A stretch of 64,000 nt of DNA, taken from positions 762,001 through 826,000 of the forward strand of contig JAHCJY010000001.1 of assembly GCA_026126065.1 (NCBI GenBank). Direction: 5' to 3'. Position 1 is the stretch's first letter. Each line of letters starts with the position of its first letter. Of this stretch, positions 49,216 through 57,336 are shown one piece after another. The notes under the pieces were generated by a model that had not been told where the DNA came from, searched no databases, and worked only from the letters and a program-made list of their open reading frames with translations. The DNA is from Bauldia sp. GTDB taxonomy: Bacteria; Pseudomonadota; Alphaproteobacteria; Rhizobiales; Kaistiaceae. Both the position numbers and the translations under genes were made by a program.

Positions 49216-49503
49216 ATGGCCGACGAAACGCCGATGCTGGCGGCGGTAAAGCAACTGCAGCAATCGCTGGCCACGCTCCAGGACGCCGTCGAGCGCCGGG
49301 AGGAGGAGCGGCAGCGCCGGGTCAATCTCGAGGAGGAACTGCATCGGGTCGGGGCGGACCGGTCGCGCCTTGCCCATGCGCTCGACAGCGCCGAGGCCCG
49401 CGCGGCTCGGCTCGAGGAGGCCAATCGCGAGGTCGCCCGCCGTCTCGTTGCGGCGATGGAAACGGTCCGTTCCGTGCTGGCGCGCCAGCGCGGCGCGGCC
49501 TGA
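49216..49503 (+). CDS. DUF4164 coiled-coil protein
   Basis: 95 residues, nearly all predicted coiled coil (VKQLQQSLATLQDAVERREE to LEEANREVARRLV), the DUF4164 pattern. It precedes zapA with eight bases between stop and start, as in other Hyphomicrobiales, and probably works with ZapA at the division site. ATG 49216 follows GACGAGGC, which contains a GAGG element. Confidence 0.85.
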   Translation: MADETPMLAAVKQLQQSLATLQDAVERREEERQRRVNLEEELHRVGADRSRLAHALDSAEARAARLEEANREVARRLVAAMETVRSVLARQRGAA

Positions 49504-49511
49504 GGCGCGCC

Positions 49512-49874
49512 ATGGCGTCGGTCAGCGTCAGCATCAACGGACGGAAATACCAGATCGGCTGCGAGCCGGGGGAGGAGCAGCACATCCTCGACCTTGCGCT
49601 GGCGCTTGACGGCAAGATCGAGAGCCTCCGCGGTGCGCATGGCGAGATGGGCGACCTCCGGCTCATCGTCATGGCCGCGATCATGACGGCGGATGAGGGC
49701 TTCGAAGCGCGACGGCGGCTTGGCTTCCTCGAACACGAGGTGGAGCGACTGCAGAAGCGCGGCGCGGCGGACGAGCAGCGGCAGGAGGCGTCGGACGCAG
49801 AACTCGCCCGCGCGATCGGAGGCGCCGCAAAGCAGATCGCCGACCTGGCGCGGCGGATCAACGCCGAGGACTGA
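49512..49874 (+). CDS. zapA: Cell division protein ZapA
   Basis: 120 residues: the beta-hairpin MASVSVSINGRKYQIGCEPG, then EEQHILDLALALDGKIESL and a C-terminal coiled coil. ZapA crosslinks FtsZ filaments at mid-cell. It is coupled to DUF4164 and, after two intervening genes, followed by 6S RNA and ygfA, a widely conserved order otherwise. Confidence 0.9.
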   Translation: MASVSVSINGRKYQIGCEPGEEQHILDLALALDGKIESLRGAHGEMGDLRLIVMAAIMTADEGFEARRRLGFLEHEVERLQKRGAADEQRQEASDAELARAIGGAAKQIADLARRINAED

Positions 49875-50028
49875 TTCTCCTGCGGCGACGGTCGCCCCGA
49901 CGCGCCACCCCCGGACGGGTGAGGCCGCTGCATCTGGTTGTGACGCCGCAAGTCACAATCCGGTCGCAGTCGCGGACGAGCTTCGCCTTCCGTGGAGCGG
50001 TGAAACCTCCGGCAGAAGGAGATCGCTG

Positions 50029-50460
50029 ATGCGTGCAGAACAATCGGGATCGATGGCGATTCGCGGCCGCGCCGCGGCGGGCGCGGCGGCTGTCGTGCTG
50101 GTGCTTGCGGGCCTCGGCACGGGGCTGATGCCGGCCAGCGCGCAGGCGCCGGCACCGGCCGTCGACGGGGCGGAAGTGTTCGCGTCGTCCTGTGCAGGGT
50201 GCCACGGTGCGAGCGGGGAGGGCGGCCTCGGCCCGCAACTCGCCGGAAATGCAGACCTGGCGAACTCGGCGCTGGTCGTGAACCAGATCCTGTTCGGCGG
50301 GGAAATCATGCCGGCGTTCGCGCCGATGCTCACGGATGAGCAGATCGTGGCGGTGTCGAACTACATCAGGACGAGCTGGGGCAACACCAATGACACGCCC
50401 ACGACGCTCGAAGAGGTGACGCAGACCCGCACCGAAGGCGGGCCGGCGAGCGCCGGCTAG
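50029..50460 (+). CDS. Exported class I cytochrome c
   Basis: 143 residues. Signal peptide (~1-38, ending near ASA-QAP), then a single haem site CAGCH in SSCAGCHGASGEGG and the axial Met in GGEIMPAFAPML. The distance and fold fit small cytochrome c553/c-type electron carriers in the periplasm. AGAAGGAG seven bases before ATG 50029. It sits, with the next gene, between zapA and 6S RNA. Confidence 0.9.
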   Translation: MRAEQSGSMAIRGRAAAGAAAVVLVLAGLGTGLMPASAQAPAPAVDGAEVFASSCAGCHGASGEGGLGPQLAGNADLANSALVVNQILFGGEIMPAFAPMLTDEQIVAVSNYIRTSWGNTNDTPTTLEEVTQTRTEGGPASAG

Positions 50461-50475
50461 CTTCTTGCGAGACGA

Positions 50476-50505
50476 CCAGGCCGGCCGCTCGCGCGGCGGG
50501 CCTGG
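50476..50505. terminator. G/C-rich hairpin between convergent genes
   Basis: CCAGGCC-g-GCCGC-TCGC-GCGGC-g-GGCCTGG, 15 bp after the cytochrome stop; followed by only two T's, so termination is plausible but not certain. Confidence 0.5.
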
Positions 50506-50526
50506 TTGCACGCGGTCCGGCAGAAC

Positions 50527-51006
50527 CTATTGCGTGACGACTTCCGAGATCGACAGGACGCCTGCCGGGTTGGCCGGCTCGCCATAGGTGCCGATGTAGA
50601 TGTCGTAGACGCCGGTCAACGGCTCGGCGAAGCTGACGACCGGGTTGAGGCCGTTGGTGTCGTCGTTGCAGATCCACGTGCCGTCGGGCTGGTTGATCAC
50701 CAGGGTCGTGTCGGCCTCGGCGGTGACGAAGATGTGCAGCGGGATGTTCGGCTGCGCGGCGTAGTCGAGGCGGACGTCCGGCGCCTCGGCGATGAAGCCG
50801 TTGCAACCATCGGCGAGCCCGGCGGCGGCGGCGTTGATCGGGCCGCCGGCGATGATGTCGACGTTGTGCGGATCGGGCAGGAAGCCCGCTTCCAGCTGCA
50901 CGGTGCCGAAGGCCGGGTCGAGGCCGATGTTCGGCACGGTCTGGGCGAGGGCTGCGGTGCTGACGACGGCGGCGGCCGCGGCAAAGAGGGCCAGCTTGCG
51001 ATTCAT
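50527..51006 (-). CDS. Secreted protein with PPC-like beta domain
   Basis: 159 residues. Signal peptide ~1-20 (cleavage near ALA-QTV). The mature part is beta-rich: LHIFVTAEADTTLVINQPDGTW and VYDIYIGTYGEPANPAG resemble the pre-peptidase C-terminal (PPC) fold found in many rhizobial secreted proteins. Two Cys (GCNGF and WICND) may form a disulfide. No protease triad is present, so the function is unknown. Confidence 0.8.
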   Translation of the reverse strand: MNRKLALFAAAAAVVSTAALAQTVPNIGLDPAFGTVQLEAGFLPDPHNVDIIAGGPINAAAAGLADGCNGFIAEAPDVRLDYAAQPNIPLHIFVTAEADTTLVINQPDGTWICNDDTNGLNPVVSFAEPLTGVYDIYIGTYGEPANPAGVLSISEVVTQ

Positions 51007-51278
51007 GGGGTGTCCTTGGAAGGGCGATCCGCCATTCGATGCGGCATCGCCAAGACGCGTTGGGGGGAGTCCGGTCCGGGCCGACCGGCCCGGATAACGC
51101 CGCCGGGGAGCTGACCTCGGTATCCCGGGGTCGGGCGGCGGCCCGTGATAGTCGGCCGGCCCGCAACGTTCAATCCGAAAAGCGTGCATTCGTGGCGTTT
51201 CGTGGCACCCGCACCGGCGGCGGTCGATCGCGGATCGTTCCGCTGGCAATCGCGCGGCATCGGCCTATATTCAGCACC

Positions 51279-51436
51279 GGCGAGAGCTGCGGGGCCCGAC
51301 AGGAAACGCATATTCCCGGGGCCTTATCGATCCTGAAGGGAGCTGTCTCTGACGAGGCCCGTGGGCCTCGACACGCGGCGCCCACCTACACTGTAGGTTC
51401 CCGGGATCGAATTCCATCGGCCCATGTGGGCTCGCC
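51279..51436 (+). ncRNA. ssrS: 6S RNA
   Basis: A 158-nt RNA just upstream of ygfA. It folds as a long closed rod: outer stem GGCGAG/CTCGCC and GGGC(C)CGA/TCGGCCC, inner stem TTCCCGGG (51313-51320) with CCCGGGA (51400-51406), a large central bubble, and the terminal hairpin GAGGCCCGTGGGCCTC. The -10 box TATATT at 51266-51271 places the start at 51279. 6S RNA mimics an open promoter and sequesters sigma-70 RNA polymerase in stationary phase. The 3' CACCTAC...GTAGGTTCCCGGGAT section is typical of alphaproteobacterial 6S RNAs, and the zapA-ssrS-ygfA context is conserved. Confidence 0.85.
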
Positions 51437-51486
51437 ACCCTCTTTCAGGCTTGCATCCGGTGATGGCAGCGGCCAGATCGGATTGC

Positions 51487-52077
51487 ATGACTGACACCTC
51501 CATTCCAGCTCGGAAGACGGCTCTTCGCAGCGCGGCGCTCGACCGGCGCGATGCACTGCCGGAGCAGTACCGCGCCGAGGCCTCCGCGCGCATCGTGGGC
51601 AGCCTCGGTTCGCTGATGGCAGAGGTTCCGCCGACGGTCCTCGCCGGCTTTGCGCCGATTCGGAGCGAGGTGGACGTCATGCCGTTCCTCCTCACCGTGC
51701 GCGCCAACCAAATCCCGGTCGCGCTGCCGAGGCTGTCGGGCGGCGGCTTCGTGTTTCGCGCATGGCGTCCGGGCGTCGAACTGGTGCCCGGCGTGTGGGG
51801 CATCCGCGAGCCGCCCGAGAACGCGCCGATTGCCACGCCCGACTTCGTGCTCGTGCCGCTGGCGGCGTTCGACCGCAACGGCACCCGGATCGGCTATGGC
51901 CGGGGACATTACGACCGGGCGCTGACGGCGCTCCGGGACGCCGGGTTCGCGCCGCGCCTCGTCGGCGTTGCGTTTGCCACCCAGGAAGTCGATGCCATTC
52001 CCACCGAGGTCTTCGACGTGCCGCTCGATGTCGTCGTGACCGAGGACGGCGTCCGCCGGTTCGCGGCCGCCGCCTGA
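51487..52077 (+). CDS. ygfA: 5-formyltetrahydrofolate cyclo-ligase
   Basis: 196 residues with KTALRSAALDRRDALP (phosphate/ATP-binding N-terminus), then VPLAAFDRNGTRIGYGRGHYDRAL, the family signature. Converts 5-formyl-THF to 5,10-methenyl-THF using ATP. ATG 51487 is 50 nt after the 6S RNA 3' end, so the two are probably cotranscribed. Confidence 0.93.
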   Translation: MTDTSIPARKTALRSAALDRRDALPEQYRAEASARIVGSLGSLMAEVPPTVLAGFAPIRSEVDVMPFLLTVRANQIPVALPRLSGGGFVFRAWRPGVELVPGVWGIREPPENAPIATPDFVLVPLAAFDRNGTRIGYGRGHYDRALTALRDAGFAPRLVGVAFATQEVDAIPTEVFDVPLDVVVTEDGVRRFAAAA

Positions 52078-52099
52078 GCCCACCCACGCGGATCCCGTC

Positions 52100-52918
52100 A
52101 TGCGCCTCCTCTTCCTCGGTGACGTCGTCGGCCGCAGCGGCCGCAATGCGGTCACCTCAATGCTGCCCGGGCTGATCCGCGAGCACCGGATCGATTTCGT
52201 CGTCGTCAACGGCGAGAACGCGGCAGCCGGGTTCGGCATCACCGAGGAGATCTTCCTCGGCCTCCTCGACGCGGGCGCCGACGTCGTCACCACCGGCAAC
52301 CACGCGTTCGACCAGCGCGAGGCCCTCGTGTTCGCCGAGCGGCAGGAGCGTTTCCTGCGGCCCGTGAACTACCCGAAGGGGACGCCGGGCCGCGGCTCGG
52401 GCGTCTTTGTGGCACGGAACGGCGGGCAGGTCGTCGTCGTGAACGCCATGGCGCGCCTTTACATGGACGCGCTCGACGATCCTTTCGCAGCGATCGAGCG
52501 CGAGCTGTCCGGCGCCGTTCTCGGCACCGCGGTCGACGCCGTGATGATCGACTTCCACGGCGAGGCGACGAGCGAGAAGCAGGCGATGGGCGTCTTCGCC
52601 GACGGGCGCGCCAGCCTTGTCGTCGGCACCCACACGCATGTGCCGACGGCCGACCACCGCATCCTGCCGAGCGGCACGGCCTACATGTCGGACGCGGGCA
52701 TGTGCGGCGATTACGATTCCATCCTCGGCATGGAGAAGGACGAGCCGCTGCAGCGTTTCCTCCGCAAGGTTTCGTCGGGCCGGCTCACCGCGTCGAACGC
52801 CGCGGGCGCGATCAGCGGCGTTGCGGTCGAGACGGACGATGCGACGGGGCTTGCCGTTGCCGTGGCACCGCTCCGGCTCGGGCCGAACATCGCCGAGACA
52901 GTGCCGCCGTTCTGGTAG
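52100..52918 (+). CDS. YmdB-type metallophosphoesterase (TIGR00282)
   Basis: 272 residues: MRLLFLGDVVGRSGRNAV, VVNGENAAAGFGI, TTGNHAFDQ, DFHGEATSEKQAMG, VGTHTHVPTAD and DAGMCGDYDS carry the di-metal ligands. The family hydrolyses 2',3'-cyclic nucleotides in Bacillus. Starts 22 bp after ygfA, likely the same transcript. Confidence 0.93.
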   Translation: MRLLFLGDVVGRSGRNAVTSMLPGLIREHRIDFVVVNGENAAAGFGITEEIFLGLLDAGADVVTTGNHAFDQREALVFAERQERFLRPVNYPKGTPGRGSGVFVARNGGQVVVVNAMARLYMDALDDPFAAIERELSGAVLGTAVDAVMIDFHGEATSEKQAMGVFADGRASLVVGTHTHVPTADHRILPSGTAYMSDAGMCGDYDSILGMEKDEPLQRFLRKVSSGRLTASNAAGAISGVAVETDDATGLAVAVAPLRLGPNIAETVPPFW

Positions 52919-53240
52919 CCGCAAGAGTAAATGGGCGCCGACATTGCGTTGATTCTCTGGCCCTGAAGTCATAGGCCTTGCCGGCTCTCAGTCGAGCCGG
53001 GAGATCGAGACTCGGCGAGGGGATCAGCCGGGGCGCATGGCTAGACGCGCTACGAAGTGCGCAAAGGGGTTGCTCCCGCCCTCCCGGCACCAATCTCTCC
53101 GCCGCGTCCGTCCCGAGCGCGGTTTGTCGCGACTGGATTTGCCCGCCGCCGGCAGGCTATAAGCCGCGCACCAATTCCATCGGCGACCCCGCGGTGCACC
53201 GGCCCTGGCCGGCGGCGGGGCGCATTCCGCGGATCGCACC
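52919..53240. other. Spacer upstream of yebC
   Basis: 322 bp without a supported gene. A stretch around 53063-53090 ends in a tRNA-like GGCACCA, but no cloverleaf precedes it. Promoter elements for yebC are expected near 53150-53200; none stands out. Confidence 0.4.
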
Positions 53241-53990
53241 ATGGCCGGACATTCACAGTTCAAGAACATCATGCACAAGAAGGGCGCGCAGGATGCGCGC
53301 CGTTCAAAGGTGTTCTCAAAACTCGCGCGCGAAATCACGGTGGCGGCCAAACTCGGCGCGCCCGATCCCGACATGAACCCGCGCCTCCGCCTTGCGATCA
53401 TCAACGCCCGCGCCGAGAACATGCCGAAAGACAACATCGAGCGCGCCATCAAGAAGGCGGCGGGCGGCGATGCGGAGAACTACGAGGCGGTGCGCTACGA
53501 AGGCTACGGCCCGGGCGGCGTCGCTTTCATCGTCGAGGCGCTGACCGACAACCGCAACCGCACCGCATCCAATGTCCGGTCGCTGTTCTCGAAGTATGGC
53601 GGGGCGCTCGGCGAGACCGGCTCGGTCGGCTTCATGTTCAGCCGCGTGGGCGAGATCACCTATCCCGCCAAAGTCGCTTCCGCCGATGCGATGCTGGAGG
53701 CGGCGATCGAGGCCGGCGCCGACGACGTCCAGAGCGGCGAGGAGCAGCACGTCGTCACGACGTCGTTCGAGGGGCTCGGCGACGTCGCCAAGGCGCTGGA
53801 GGCGAAGCTCGGCGAGGCCGAGACCGTGAAGGTTGCCTGGCGGCCCCAGACGCTGACGCCGGTCGACGGCGAGACGGCGCCGACGCTGATGAAGCTCGTG
53901 GACGGGCTCGAAGAGGACGACGACGTCCAGACCGTCACCGGCAACTACGACGTCCCCGACGACGTGATGGCCAAGCTCTCGGCCGCATAG
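53241..53990 (+). CDS. yebC: YebC/PmpR family regulator (TACO1-like)
   Basis: 249 residues, three-domain Yeb[58 protein letters not shown] and [17 protein letters not shown]. Known as a DNA-binding regulator in some bacteria and, more recently, a translation factor that relieves ribosome stalling at proline-rich stretches. It leads the classical yebC-ruvC-ruvA-ruvB neighbourhood. Confidence 0.96.
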   Translation: MAGHSQFKNIMHKKGAQDARRSKVFSKLAREITVAAKLGAPDPDMNPRLRLAIINARAENMPKDNIERAIKKAAGGDAENYEAVRYEGYGPGGVAFIVEALTDNRNRTASNVRSLFSKYGGALGETGSVGFMFSRVGEITYPAKVASADAMLEAAIEAGADDVQSGEEQHVVTTSFEGLGDVAKALEAKLGEAETVKVAWRPQTLTPVDGETAPTLMKLVDGLEEDDDVQTVTGNYDVPDDVMAKLSAA

Positions 53991-54060
53991 GTCAGCGCTC
54001 GCCTTGATCCTCCGGCGCGGTGACCCCATTCTCGACCGGGGCCAACGCCGGAGACAGGCC

Positions 54061-54441
54061 ATGTTCCGCAACACGCACGCCTTCAGCGGCTTCTCGGTCG
54101 ACGACATCGCCCGGGTGAAACCGTTCTACACCGAAACGCTCGGCCTCGACGTGGAGGAGGTCGACGGAATGCTGTCGCTCAAGATCGCGGGCGGCGCGCC
54201 GGTGCTCGTCTACCCGAAAGGGCCTGGTCACACGCCCGCCACCTACACGACGCTGAACTTCCCGGTGGCCGACGTCGATGCTGCGGTGGACGAACTCGGC
54301 AAGCGGGGCGTCACCTTCGAGCAATACGACAACGAGTGGATCAAGACCGATGCCAAGGGCATCTCACGTGCCAACGGCATGACGATCGCCTGGTTCAAGG
54401 ATCCCGCCGGCAACATCTTCTCGGTGCTCGAGGAGCGCTGA
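54061..54441 (+). CDS. VOC (glyoxalase/bleomycin-resistance) superfamily protein
   Basis: 126 residues with two beta-alpha-beta-beta-beta units: [25 protein letters not shown] and [22 protein letters not shown], ending [14 protein letters not shown]. Metal-dependent isomerase, dioxygenase or binding proteins share this fold. No specific substrate is evident. Lies between yebC and the Pr6Pr gene. Confidence 0.87.
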   Translation: MFRNTHAFSGFSVDDIARVKPFYTETLGLDVEEVDGMLSLKIAGGAPVLVYPKGPGHTPATYTTLNFPVADVDAAVDELGKRGVTFEQYDNEWIKTDAKGISRANGMTIAWFKDPAGNIFSVLEER

Positions 54442-54575
54442 GGCGGCAGCCGGGGTTGTCCCCGTTCTTCGACATGCGGTTCGCCGGGCGCGTCGATCAC
54501 GCTTGCGTGTTCGGCCGCGTCCGGTAGTCTCGGTCAGGTGAGAAGTGCGTGACCCGGCAGGGAGGCTGGGGAGCG

Positions 54576-55217
54576 ATGCGGAACGCCTACGCAGCGATGG
54601 GCGCGGTGGTCGGCTGGGGCGCGCTGGGGCTCCAGCTTGCGCTCATCGTGACCGTCGACGGCGATCCCGGTGTCGCCTGGCGGACGATCAATCTCCTCAG
54701 TTCCTTCACGGTGCTGTCGAACATCATGGCGGCAACGGCGCTGACGGTCGCGGCGGTCGGTGCCGGCGGGTCGCGCCTCTTCGGCTTCTTCATGCTGCCG
54801 ACCGTGCAGACGGGGATCGCGGTCTACATCACCGTCACCGGGATCGCCTACCTCATCGTCCTGCGGACGATCTCCGGTCCCGAGGGCTGGGCCTTCGTGG
54901 CGGAGGCGATCCTCTACTATGTGATGCCGCTGTTCTATGTCGGCTTCTGGCTGCTGTTCGTGGCCAAGGGAACGCTGAGGATCGGCGACATCGTGGGTTT
55001 TCTCGGCTTCCCGGTGCTCTATGTCGCCTACTCCCTCGTTCGCGGCCCGATCATCCACTGGTATCCGTATTCGTTCCTCGATGTCGGCGATGCCGGCATC
55101 GGCCATGTGGCGATCAACGTCGCGGCGATGAGCGCCGCCTTCGCGCTGGTCGGGCTGGCCTATATCGCGATCGATCGCGTGCTCGGCGGCCCGCCGCGGC
55201 GGATGGCCGTGTCGTAG
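54576..55217 (+). CDS. Pr6Pr family membrane protein
   Basis: 213 residues with six transmembrane helices. It is a paralogue of the damaged gene at 36834-37459: both share SNI-(M/L)-AA, ITG(I/L), HYVMP/YYVMP, WYPY-(S/P)-F and DRVLGG. ATG 54576 is chosen because the paralogue begins at the same place; GTG 54549 would add nine residues. Function unknown; no charged catalytic residues in the membrane. Confidence 0.85.
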   Translation: MRNAYAAMGAVVGWGALGLQLALIVTVDGDPGVAWRTINLLSSFTVLSNIMAATALTVAAVGAGGSRLFGFFMLPTVQTGIAVYITVTGIAYLIVLRTISGPEGWAFVAEAILYYVMPLFYVGFWLLFVAKGTLRIGDIVGFLGFPVLYVAYSLVRGPIIHWYPYSFLDVGDAGIGHVAINVAAMSAAFALVGLAYIAIDRVLGGPPRRMAVS

Positions 55218-55260
55218 CCCCGGCTATCAGCGCCACGCCTTGCTGGCGTAAGCCTCATTG

Positions 55261-55773
55261 GTGCCCACCGCGATTCGCATCATCGGGATCGATCCGGGCC
55301 TCCGCCGCACCGGCTGGGGCGTGATCGAGCTTGCCGGCAACCTTCTGACCTTCGTCGCGGCCGGCTCGGTGACCTCGGACGCCGACGACGATCTCGCGCG
55401 GCGGCTCGTGTCGCTCCACGTCGGACTGACCGACATCATGGGGCGCTTCGCCCCCGCCGAGGCGGCCGTCGAGCAGACCTTCGTCAACCGGGATGCATCC
55501 GCCACGCTCAAGCTTGGCCAGGCGCGCGGCATTGCCATGCTCGTCCCGGCCCAGGCGGGGCTGAAGGTCGCGGAGTACGCCCCGAACGCGGTCAAGAAGG
55601 CCGTGGTTGGTGCCGGCCACGCGGAGAAGGATCAGATCCGCATGATGGTGAAGGTGCTGCTGCCGCGCGCCACCTTCGACAGCCATGACGCAGCCGATGC
55701 GCTCGCCATCGCCATCACCCACGCCCACCACCGCGGGTCGCTGGTTTCGCGGATCGCGGCGGCGACGACCTAG
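55261..55773 (+). CDS. ruvC: Holliday junction endonuclease RuvC
   Basis: 170 residues. The acidic active site is in [14 protein letters not shown] (Asp ~10), AAVEQTF (Glu), and [15 protein letters not shown] (two Asp). Resolves Holliday junctions made in recombinational repair, working with RuvAB. Starts at GTG 55261 (TTG 55258 adjacent). The 3' end overlaps a convergent small gene by four bases. Confidence 0.95.
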   Translation: MPTAIRIIGIDPGLRRTGWGVIELAGNLLTFVAAGSVTSDADDDLARRLVSLHVGLTDIMGRFAPAEAAVEQTFVNRDASATLKLGQARGIAMLVPAQAGLKVAEYAPNAVKKAVVGAGHAEKDQIRMMVKVLLPRATFDSHDAADALAIAITHAHHRGSLVSRIAAATT

Positions 55774-56030
55774 CGCCGCCGCTCGTCGACTCGCACGCGC
55801 ACCGGAACCGGCTCGCGTCGGCCGAGGTGGAGCACCTCGATGACCGCGTTCCCGAACAGGATGAAGCCGCCGGCGATGCCCCAGGCGAGGAACAGGGCGG
55901 CCATCCAGTCCAGCAGATCCCGCGTGAGAAGCCAGAGCACCGCACCGACCGCGATCATCGCAAGGCCTGCGAGGGTCAGCGATCCCGCCATCGCATCGCG
56001 CTGCGCGGAACGGGCGGACGGGGTCGACAT
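55770..56030 (-). CDS. Small two-helix membrane protein
   Basis: 86 residues. Two hydrophobic helices, [18 protein letters not shown] (~17-34) and [22 protein letters not shown] (~40-61), with an Arg/Val-rich C-terminus. It lies between ruvC and ruvA on the opposite strand. No family recognised; start at ATG 56030 is a choice among several. Confidence 0.6.
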   Translation of the reverse strand: MSTPSARSAQRDAMAGSLTLAGLAMIAVGAVLWLLTRDLLDWMAALFLAWGIAGGFILFGNAVIEVLHLGRREPVPVRVRVDERRR

Positions 56031-56258
56031 GGTGGGGCTCCGGGCCGAAATGGTTAATGATGTATGAAGATCATCGATGGCCTGCTTCGGCAAGAGCCCC
56101 GGAGTGAGCGGGACCGCGTTGCCGTCGGCGCCGGCGCGCTCTAGCCTCGCGTCGACGACCGAATCCGGTCCGTTCGTGGCGAGGGGCGGGGCGATGATCG
56201 AGCAAGCGGCGCGCGGGGCGCGCACCCGGTCCGTTCAGGCGCGGCTGCGGGCCCGGCA

Positions 56259-56876
56259 ATGATCGGAAAGCTTCGCGGCGTCGTCGATTCCTATGGTGAC
56301 GACTTCGTCATCCTCGATGTCGGCGGCGTGGGCTACCAGGTGCACTGCTCGTCGCGGACGCTGCAGGCGCTGCCGCGGCCGGGCGAGGCGGCCAGCGTCC
56401 AGGTCGAGACCTATGTCCGGGAGGACATGATCCGGCTCTACGGCTTCTCCGGCGACACCGAGCGCGAATGGTTCCGCCTCCTGATGACGGTGCAGGGGAT
56501 CGGCGCCAAGGTCGCCCTCGGCATCCTCGGGACGCTCGCGCCGGCCGATCTGGCGACAGCCATCGCGCTCTCCGACAAGGCTTCGCTGTCGCGCGCACCG
56601 GGCGTCGGCAAGCGGGTCGCCGAGCGCATCGTCGCCGAACTCCGCGACAAGGCGCCGGCCTATTCGAGCGCCGATCCCGCCGTCGTGAACCTCCAGGCCG
56701 ACCTTGCCGAGAGGAGGGCGCCGCAGCCGGTGGCGGACGCCGTCTCCGCCCTGGTCAATCTCGGCTACGCCCAACTGCAGGCGAGCGCAGCGGTGGCCGC
56801 CGCCGGACGGACGGCCGGCGATGGCGCGGCGACGCAGGTCCTGATCCGCCTCGCGCTCAAGGAACTCGCGCGATGA
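56259..56876 (+). CDS. ruvA: Holliday junction DNA helicase RuvA
   Basis: 205 residues. OB-fold domain ([21 protein letters not shown]), two helix-hairpin-helix motifs ([16 protein letters not shown] and [15 protein letters not shown]), an acidic-pin region and the C-terminal UBA-like domain III ([22 protein letters not shown]). Tetramer that holds the junction open for RuvB. ruvB is 3.2 kb further, which is unusual. Confidence 0.96.
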   Translation: MIGKLRGVVDSYGDDFVILDVGGVGYQVHCSSRTLQALPRPGEAASVQVETYVREDMIRLYGFSGDTEREWFRLLMTVQGIGAKVALGILGTLAPADLATAIALSDKASLSRAPGVGKRVAERIVAELRDKAPAYSSADPAVVNLQADLAERRAPQPVADAVSALVNLGYAQLQASAAVAAAGRTAGDGAATQVLIRLALKELAR

Positions 56877-56892
56877 AGGGAGACCGCCGGCG

Positions 56893-57317
56893 ATGACCTG
56901 GCGGCCGCTGCCTTCGGCGCTCCTGTTCGCCATTCTGGGGCCACTGGTCGGCGCCGGGCTGGTTCTCCTCCTCCTTGCGCCGGCGATCGCCAATCTCGGG
57001 CCGTTCGACCCGCCGCGCCGCTCGATCTCCTGTTCGGTGCGTTCGTGATCGGCCTGCCACCGATGGCCGCAACGGGCCTATTCGTGGGGCTCGGGGCTGA
57101 GAGGGGGCGATCGCTGCCGCGCCTGCTGCTCCGCGCGGCCGCTGCCGGGTTCCTGCTGTCCGGGCTATCGGCGGTGCTGCTTGCCATGCTGGGGCCCGTC
57201 TTGAGCCCAACCTGGCAGATGATGCTGGCTGTCGCGGTGCTGGGCGCGGTTGCTGCGCTGCTGGTGTGCCTCGTCGCCGCCGTGCTGCTCCGCCGGCGTT
57301 CCGACGAGACTGCCTGA
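56893..57317 (+). pseudogene. Small membrane protein of the ruvA-ruvB insert, frameshifted near 57021
   Basis: ATG 56893, 16 bp after ruvA, encodes MTWRPLPSALLFAILGPLVG and a long hydrophobic helix, then the frame stops at 57046. In the +1 frame the sequence continues LDLLFGAFVIGLPPMAATGLFVGL ... to 57317. The second half matches GAPPLAATGAVVGLLARRGRS of the gene at 59126, so the two are paralogues. A one-base indel in a run of CCGCCGCGCC splits this copy. Predicted as four transmembrane helices if intact. Confidence 0.72.
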
Positions 57318-57336
57318 CCAACGCAGGACCAATCAG

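Noticed and set aside
53060..53092. tRNA-like 3' end (GGTT...GGCACCA)
   Set aside because: No matching acceptor, D or anticodon arms upstream; probably chance or a worn attachment-site remnant.
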